A DNA stretch of 64,000 nt from contig NZ_BAABIA010000001.1 in the NCBI RefSeq assembly GCF_039542385.1, forward strand, positions 310,001 to 374,000, written 5' to 3'. The notes under the pieces were generated by a model. That model had not been told where the DNA came from. It did not search any database and saw only the letters and a list, made by a program, of their open reading frames with translations. A program made the translations under genes and the position numbers. Shown here in pieces: positions 59,173 through 64,000 of this stretch (its first letter is position 1; every line of letters begins with the position of its first letter). Origin of the DNA: Prosthecobacter algae (GTDB taxonomy: Bacteria > Verrucomicrobiota > Verrucomicrobiia > Verrucomicrobiales > Verrucomicrobiaceae).

Positions 59173-59619
59173 ATGACACAACTCTTCGAAATCCTCGGCC
59201 AGTTCGACCACGAAAGCGATTGCCAGAAGCTGCTTTACGCCCCTCTCCCCCAGAAGCTCACTTACCGTGAGACCACGGCTTACAAGGTGGATTTCGAAGG
59301 GGATGCGGCTGCTCTGGAGGCTTTTGTGAGCCAGGTGCTGCTGGACCCGATCAGCCAGACGATGCGCAACGGAGAGACCTCCGCCTTTGAGAAGGCCAGT
59401 TTCACCCTGGAATATGGGATGAAAGGTGGCGCGCTGGATCTGGAGAAGGAAATGATCCTGAACTACTACCGTGCGCTGGAAAATCCCGGCTTCCAGATCA
59501 CGAAACTCACGCTTCGCAAGCGGGTCTATGTGTTTGGCGACAAGGCGGATTCCAAGCCTTTCGTTCGCGATATTTGCAACCCGGCCATCCACACCTGGGA
59601 AGTGCGGCAGGCTGCCTGA
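59173..59619 (+). CDS. Conserved small hypothetical protein
   Basis: A 148-residue protein that I do not recognise. It is soluble, mixed alpha/beta (MTQLFEILGQFDHESDCQKLLYAPLP, then DFEGDAAALEAFVSQVLLDPIS, KLTLRKRVYVFGDKADSKPFVRDICNPAIHTWEV). The LLDPISQ turn is weakly like part of PurS/PurL proteins, but not enough to call. It is in a same-strand run: 51 bp after the acyltransferase and 9 bp before the M50 protease, probably one operon. Confidence 0.6.
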   Translation: MTQLFEILGQFDHESDCQKLLYAPLPQKLTYRETTAYKVDFEGDAAALEAFVSQVLLDPISQTMRNGETSAFEKASFTLEYGMKGGALDLEKEMILNYYRALENPGFQITKLTLRKRVYVFGDKADSKPFVRDICNPAIHTWEVRQAA

Positions 59620-59628
59620 CGCACCGCC

Positions 59629-60273
59629 ATGCTGCGTTTTTCCTTTCTAGGGTTCCCGGTCAGCATCCAATGGATGTTTTGGCTCACCCTGGCGCTGCTG
59701 GGCGGGGTGTTTCGCGCCTCGGGGGATCCGGAAGCGATGCAGCGGGTGCTGGCCTGGGTGGTGGCAGGTTTTTTCTCGATCTTCATCCATGAGTTGGGGC
59801 ATGCCCTGACCATGCGCCACTACGGCGCACGGCGGGTTGAAATTGTCCTTCACAGTTTCGGCGGCTACGCCATGCCGGATCGCTCCTTTGGCCGCAGCGA
59901 AAGTTTCTTTGTCAGTGCTGCGGGCCCTTTTCTTCAGATTGCAGCCGGGGTGGTGATGTGGTGGGTGAAGGATGCCTGGCAGCCGCAAAACCTGCTTGCG
60001 ACTCATTTCATGAGTTCTTTCGTTCAGGTCAGCATTTCCTGGGCAGTGCTGAATCTTTTTCCCATCATCCCCCTCGATGGTGGCCGCATCATGCAGGCCC
60101 TGCTGGGACCACGGCGGCAGAAAACGGCGCTGATTGTCAGCATCATCTGCGCCGTGGGATTTGGCGTCGTCGCGGTGGCCTTTAGACAAGTTTTTATTGT
60201 TATCTTTTTTGCGCTCTTTGCCTTCAACAACTGGAAGGAATTGCAGGGTGAACGGCCGACGATGATGCCCTGA
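59629..60273 (+). CDS. M50 site-2 membrane metalloprotease
   Basis: A 214-residue membrane protein. The zinc site is HELGH (His54, Glu55, His58), and the third ligand is in NLFPIIPLDGGRI. It has about six hydrophobic segments and no PDZ or CBS domain, the short form. It may cut within membranes, for example anti-sigma factors. It starts 9 bp after the preceding gene, leader gcaccgcc before ATG. Confidence 0.93.
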   Translation: MLRFSFLGFPVSIQWMFWLTLALLGGVFRASGDPEAMQRVLAWVVAGFFSIFIHELGHALTMRHYGARRVEIVLHSFGGYAMPDRSFGRSESFFVSAAGPFLQIAAGVVMWWVKDAWQPQNLLATHFMSSFVQVSISWAVLNLFPIIPLDGGRIMQALLGPRRQKTALIVSIICAVGFGVVAVAFRQVFIVIFFALFAFNNWKELQGERPTMMP

Positions 60274-60301
60274 AACCTGGTCCAACCGTATCTTTACCGC
60301 C

Positions 60302-61630
60302 ATGTCTGCTCTCGACGATCTCCTCACCTGCCTGCGTTTCCCCAGCGTCTCCACCGATTCCCGTCACAACGCCGATACCCGGGCCTGTGCGGATTGGCTG
60401 GTGGCCAAACTGACGGGCATGGGGCTGACGACGACATTGCACGAGACCCCGGGGCACCCGGTCATCGTGGCCAAAAACAAGCACATCGCTGGCCGCCGCA
60501 CGGTCCTGCTGTATGGCCACTACGATGTGCAGCCTGCGGAGCCTTATGCGGAGTGGAAGTCACCTCCCTTTGAACCGACCATTCGCGACGGCGTCATCTT
60601 TTGCCGTGGGGCGACGGACAACAAGGGGCAGCTCATGGCCCACGTTTCCGGCCTGGCCGAAACTCTGGCAAAGCACGGGGATCTGCCAGTCAATCTGACC
60701 CTCCTTTTCGAAGGAGAGGAAGAGATCGGCAGCCCCAATTTGAAGCCTTTCCTGGAGGCTCATCGCGAAGAACTGGCCTGTGATGTGGTGGCCATTTCAG
60801 ACACTGGCATGGTGGGGCCGGGCGTTGGAACATTCACTTATGGCCTGCGGGGCATTGCCTGCATGGAGGTGAAGGTGCATGGTCCCAGCATCGATCTGCA
60901 CTCCGGTATTTTCGGCGGTGCCGTGGCGAATCCGGCCACCATCGCTGCACGTCTCGCTGCCACCCTGCATGATGAACAGGGGAAGGTGCTCATCCCTGGA
61001 TTTTACGATGCTGTGAAGCCTCTGGCGGATTGGGAGCGCAGTGCCTGGGCGGAATTGGGCGATGGCGATGCCGAGACTCTTTCCCTCACCGGAGTGCCTG
61101 CACTCTTCGGCGAACCAGGATTCACGGAGCGTGAGCGGCGCTGGGCCAGGCCAACGGCGGAGGTCAATGGCATCGGGGGCGGTTACCAGGGAGAGGGCTC
61201 CAAGACCGTGATTCCGCGCGAGGCCTTTGTGAAGCTGTCCTTCCGTCTCGTGCCAGATCAAAATCCAGATGAGATCATGGATCTGGCCAGTGCCTATCTG
61301 AAATCGAAAGCACCTGCCAGCGTTCGCCTGGAGATCGTGCGCGGGCACACCGGCCAAGCCTACCTGATGGATCCTCAGGGTCCGCTGGGTAAGGCGGCCC
61401 AGCGCGCCTTGGCCAAGACTTTTGGAGGCAAGATCGCCCTCATTCGCGAAGGCGGCAGCATCCCGATCGTGCAAGCCTTCAAGGAAGTGCTGGGGGCTGA
61501 TACGCTGCTGCTGGGGCTGGCTCTCCCTGACTGCCAGGCCCATGCCCCCAACGAGAACTTCCCGATTGCCAATTTTGAGGCCGGCATCCGCCTGAACCAG
61601 GTGTTGCTGGAGGAACTGGGCGCAGCCTGA
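60302..61630 (+). CDS. M20-family dipeptidase
   Basis: A 442-residue protein. Two-zinc site: LLYGHYDVQPA (His, Asp), RGATDNKGQLMAHV (bridging Asp), FEGEEEIGSPN (catalytic Glu and ligand). VAISDTGMVGPG, and the lid domain with ICLHSG-like SIDLHSGIFGGAVANP fits the DAPE/CNDP dipeptidase clade. C-terminal HAPNENFPIANFE has the last His. Cytoplasmic. It starts 28 bp after the M50 gene. Confidence 0.93.
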   Translation: MSALDDLLTCLRFPSVSTDSRHNADTRACADWLVAKLTGMGLTTTLHETPGHPVIVAKNKHIAGRRTVLLYGHYDVQPAEPYAEWKSPPFEPTIRDGVIFCRGATDNKGQLMAHVSGLAETLAKHGDLPVNLTLLFEGEEEIGSPNLKPFLEAHREELACDVVAISDTGMVGPGVGTFTYGLRGIACMEVKVHGPSIDLHSGIFGGAVANPATIAARLAATLHDEQGKVLIPGFYDAVKPLADWERSAWAELGDGDAETLSLTGVPALFGEPGFTERERRWARPTAEVNGIGGGYQGEGSKTVIPREAFVKLSFRLVPDQNPDEIMDLASAYLKSKAPASVRLEIVRGHTGQAYLMDPQGPLGKAAQRALAKTFGGKIALIREGGSIPIVQAFKEVLGADTLLLGLALPDCQAHAPNENFPIANFEAGIRLNQVLLEELGAA

Positions 61631-61650
61631 GGCCGATCATTCACTGGGGA

Positions 61651-63039
61651 CTACAGGTTTTCGAGCACGTAGTCCCAGGTGAATAGCACGGCCTGGGTCA
61701 TGGCGGCACCGGCGGCGACATCCACCAGGGTGATGCGGTTCCAAAGTCGTTTGCCGCCTTCTGCGATTTCTTCCAGGGGCTGGGGAGGGAGGGTCAGGGC
61801 ATCGGTCTGGGGCTGGCTGGAGGCCAAAGTGGCGTTCTCCAGGTCTTCTTCGGTATCGGCCACGATGCCGAGTTCACCTGCTAAGTTTAGGCGGTGAATG
61901 GCGGCGGCTGCGGCCACAAGCAGGAAGTATTCCGTGTGATATTCACGGTTGATCATCCAGCCAGAGATGAGGTAAGCGATGACAAGGATCATGATCGCCC
62001 GCCGACATCGTTCCTTGTCAGGGTCATCCCGGGTCATTCTAGCACCGACCAAAAGAGAGCGAATGGCCAGCCATAAAGGCAGCAAGTAGCAAAACAGGCC
62101 GTTGATGCCCAGATCCCCGCCGACTTGCACGTAGCTGGAGTGGGTGGCTTTGGTTTCCCACTGGCCTTGCCAGACGATGTGGCCAACGAACTGCTTCCAG
62201 CCATCGCCTTCAGATTTTGTTTTGGTCACGTTCCTGGCTAGTTCCCACACCATGAGGCGTCCTTGCACACCTTCATCGGCCTTCAGGTTGCTCATTTGCT
62301 CCATACGCGGAAGGAAGCTCAGGGCTGAGACGCCGATTGTCGCGGCCATGGCAAGGGCCAAAATCTGGATGGACTTGGGACGCCCAACGACAAAGATGAG
62401 GACAAAGAGCACCCCGCCTACCAGGAAGGCCCCTTTGGACTGAGTTTGATACACACAGAAGCAAGCCAGTGCTGTGCAGGCCGGGAAGACGATCAGTCGG
62501 CCGATCACTCCCTTTTTCCAAAAATAGAGGACGTAGCTCAGTGGCATCACGACAATGACCGAGTGGGCGAGCGCATTCGGATTGTTGTGCATCCAGGTGC
62601 CCAGGCTGAGACGGCCTTCATAATACATGGTCACGTCGGCAGCATTGGTCAGGTCCACTCCGAACAGGCTGCCAATGGCCATCGCTGCCACCCCCATGAG
62701 CATGAAATTCCAGCCTTTGATGTAGCCGAGAACACGCTCCCAACTGGTGAGGGAATGAACCGTGAAGGCATAAAAAACCACATAAGGCATGAACGCCTTC
62801 AGTGTGCCGCTGAAGTCGCCTGAATTCCACGAAACGTAGAGGTAGTAGACCAGGATGGCCCAGTCGTGCGGCGTCTTCAGGATACCCGGGGTGGCGCTGC
62901 GCCTTCTTGAGGTCGCAAAGCTGATGATCCACATCAGGATCATCGGCCGGATGATGTTGAAGCCTATGAGGGCAGGTATCCAGTCCTGAGGCCGGATGTA
63001 GTAAAGAAAGAGGAAAAACAGGGCCGTGCGGTATTCCAT
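61651..63039 (-). CDS. O-antigen ligase-like membrane protein
   Basis: About 462 residues from MEYRTALFFLFLYYIRPQDW (63039; 63099 is the alternative). It has roughly eleven hydrophobic helices. The FLYYIRPQDWIPALIGFNIIRPMI N-terminus and the large periplasmic loop with GRLSLGTWMHNNPNALAHSVIVV and THSSYVQVGGDLGINGLFCYLLPLW are typical of Wzy_C/WaaL O-antigen ligases and related O-oligosaccharyl transferases. The tail of about 80 residues is cytoplasmic and Glu-rich. It converges with the dipeptidase. Confidence 0.8.
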   Translation of the reverse strand: MEYRTALFFLFLYYIRPQDWIPALIGFNIIRPMILMWIISFATSRRRSATPGILKTPHDWAILVYYLYVSWNSGDFSGTLKAFMPYVVFYAFTVHSLTSWERVLGYIKGWNFMLMGVAAMAIGSLFGVDLTNAADVTMYYEGRLSLGTWMHNNPNALAHSVIVVMPLSYVLYFWKKGVIGRLIVFPACTALACFCVYQTQSKGAFLVGGVLFVLIFVVGRPKSIQILALAMAATIGVSALSFLPRMEQMSNLKADEGVQGRLMVWELARNVTKTKSEGDGWKQFVGHIVWQGQWETKATHSSYVQVGGDLGINGLFCYLLPLWLAIRSLLVGARMTRDDPDKERCRRAIMILVIAYLISGWMINREYHTEYFLLVAAAAAIHRLNLAGELGIVADTEEDLENATLASSQPQTDALTLPPQPLEEIAEGGKRLWNRITLVDVAAGAAMTQAVLFTWDYVLENL

Positions 63040-63255
63040 CAGGGGCAGTTCGGCTAAGGCATTGCCTGTAAATCTGGCAGCCTTCACAAACAAGCGCAAT
63101 CTGGGCTGATCTGGCTAGAGGCAATGCTCGGAACAGCCTCCACATTTTTCTCATTAGGCTGGGACGGGGGAGACTTTATGGCCATTCGGCAAATGTTTAC
63201 GGGCCTTTTCCCCTCCTTGACTTTGACCGGGTGGCCTTGATGGGTTTTCTCCACC

Positions 63256-64000
63256 ATGCCCGTGACCTTCCTCCACAGTGCCGACTGGCAGATCGGCAAG
63301 CCTTTTGCCCGCATCGAAGATGAGCAAAAGCGTGCCCTGGTGCGGCAAGAGCGGCTGCTTGCCATTGGGCGTCTGGGGCAGGTGGTCCGAGACCACGGAG
63401 CCCGTTTTGTGGTGGTGGCTGGGGATGTATTTGACTCTCCCACCCCGGACAAAGGAACCGTTTCCGCGGCCTGTGCGGCCATCGGTGCTCTGGGGGTGCC
63501 TGTGTATGTCATACCTGGGAACCATGATCATGGCGGCCCTGGCAGCCTGTGGGAGCAGGCCTTTTTCCGGCAGGAATGCCAGGCCCTCGCCCCGAACCTC
63601 CATGTGCTGCTTCGGGCCGAACCTGTAGAACTGGAGGAAGTGGTGCTCCTGCCTTGCCCGTTGCTGCGCCAGCACGATGCCAGTGATACGACGGCCTGGC
63701 TACGGGGGGCAGACTTGTCGATTTTCGGCAGTAAACCGAGGCTGGTCATCGCCCATGGCAGCGTTCAGGACTTTGGCCCGGCGGGTGATGAGGAGGAGTC
63801 CTCTGACGCGGCGAATCGTCTGGACCTCGCCCGCCTACCTCTGGATGAGCTGGACTACATGGCCCTAGGGGACTGGCATGGGATGAAGGAAGTATCGCCC
63901 TCTGGAAAGTGCGCGGCGTGGTATTCAGGCACACCGGAGCCCGATCGCTTCCCGCGCGGAGTGGGGAACCTGCCTGGGCATGTACTTGTGGTTACGGTGG
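63256..64000 (+). CDS. SbcD-like DNA repair exonuclease, N-terminal part (cut by window edge)
   Basis: An uninterrupted frame of about 248 residues from ATG 63256 to the window end. Metallophosphoesterase motifs: FLHSADWQIG (D-x-H equivalent), VVVAGDVFDSPTP (GDxxD), VIPGNHDHGG (GNHD), LVIAHGSVQ and ALGDWHG (GDxH-like). This matches SbcD/Mre11-type nucleases, which pair with an SbcC ATPase; the partner is expected just outside the window. The leader is ctccacc before ATG. Confidence 0.88.
   Translation, partial: MPVTFLHSADWQIGKPFARIEDEQKRALVRQERLLAIGRLGQVVRDHGARFVVVAGDVFDSPTPDKGTVSAACAAIGALGVPVYVIPGNHDHGGPGSLWEQAFFRQECQALAPNLHVLLRAEPVELEEVVLLPCPLLRQHDASDTTAWLRGADLSIFGSKPRLVIAHGSVQDFGPAGDEEESSDAANRLDLARLPLDELDYMALGDWHGMKEVSPSGKCAAWYSGTPEPDRFPRGVGNLPGHVLVVTV

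Noticed and set aside
1..64000. tRNA, rRNA, CRISPR, transposase or phage integrase genes
   Set aside because: Looked for cloverleaf TPsiC-like motifs, spaced direct repeats and recombinase motifs by eye; none found. A covariance-model scan would be decisive.

Overview
The window looks like a chromosomal segment of a Verrucomicrobiota bacterium, probably Verrucomicrobiaceae (Prosthecobacter-like). Supporting signs are a secretin of the Amuc_1098 type IV pilus type, a TIGR04073-type small exported protein, a DUF6600 lipoprotein, alternative complex III (ACIII) subunits, two exported sulfatases, a 3-keto-disaccharide hydrolase (DUF1080), a Tat-exported Gfo/Idh/MocA protein and an oversized GreA-type elongation factor like that of Chlamydia. 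The DNA is GC-rich. Many well-supported starts have a C-rich leader ending in CCC or CCGCC directly before ATG and no Shine-Dalgarno sequence. No tRNA, rRNA, CRISPR array, transposase or integrase was seen.

Layout. 1-3 kb: ACIII genes actF (cut by the window edge) and actE behind a CRP-type palindrome, a K/P/A-rich protein and a class V aminotransferase. 3-10 kb: the large Gre factor, a TetR-like plus UbiB-like kinase pair, a caspase-like peptidase, an NlpC/P60-like lipoprotein and ispD. 10-22 kb: mainly minus-strand envelope genes, namely a Tat oxidoreductase, a C-terminally anchored protein, a DHDPS/epimerase pair, a TIGR04073 protein, murJ with an OmpA-like protein, a haem lipoprotein, and a very long repeat-rich DUF6600 lipoprotein. 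22-36 kb: housekeeping genes (tilS, rpmE, prfA, prmC, murA, trpC, hom) interrupted by small AT-richer inserts (an ATP-grasp gene at 27.3-28.1 kb; two orphan genes at 30.7-31.5 kb), plus a Ser/Thr kinase with a C-terminal formylglycine-enzyme-like domain and a halogenase-like flavoprotein.

36-51 kb: DUF1080 protein, L,D-transpeptidase, TatD, sulfatase, a large exported beta-rich protein, thiS/thiH, proB, a glycosylase-like protein coupled to an unusual rhodanese, pssA, a GpgS-type glycosyltransferase and a second sulfatase. 51-64 kb: type IV pilus secretin, a divergent unknown exported protein with a possible cysteine-hydrolase C-terminus, ridA, glycogen synthase, an M42-type aminopeptidase, an LpxL-like acyltransferase, an M50 protease, an M20 dipeptidase, an O-antigen-ligase-like membrane protein and the start of an SbcD-type nuclease (cut by the window edge).

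The most unusual structure is behind murA. An eroded second copy of the murA 3' end lies about 1 kb downstream of the intact gene, and the two copies bracket two lower-GC orphan genes. This looks like the scar of an insertion or of recombination with a diverged murA. Other points worth following are the CRP-type operator before actE, the TetR-UbiB pair (compare mitochondrial COQ9-COQ8), the DIG-type receptor kinase, and the rhodanese with Asp in place of its catalytic Cys.
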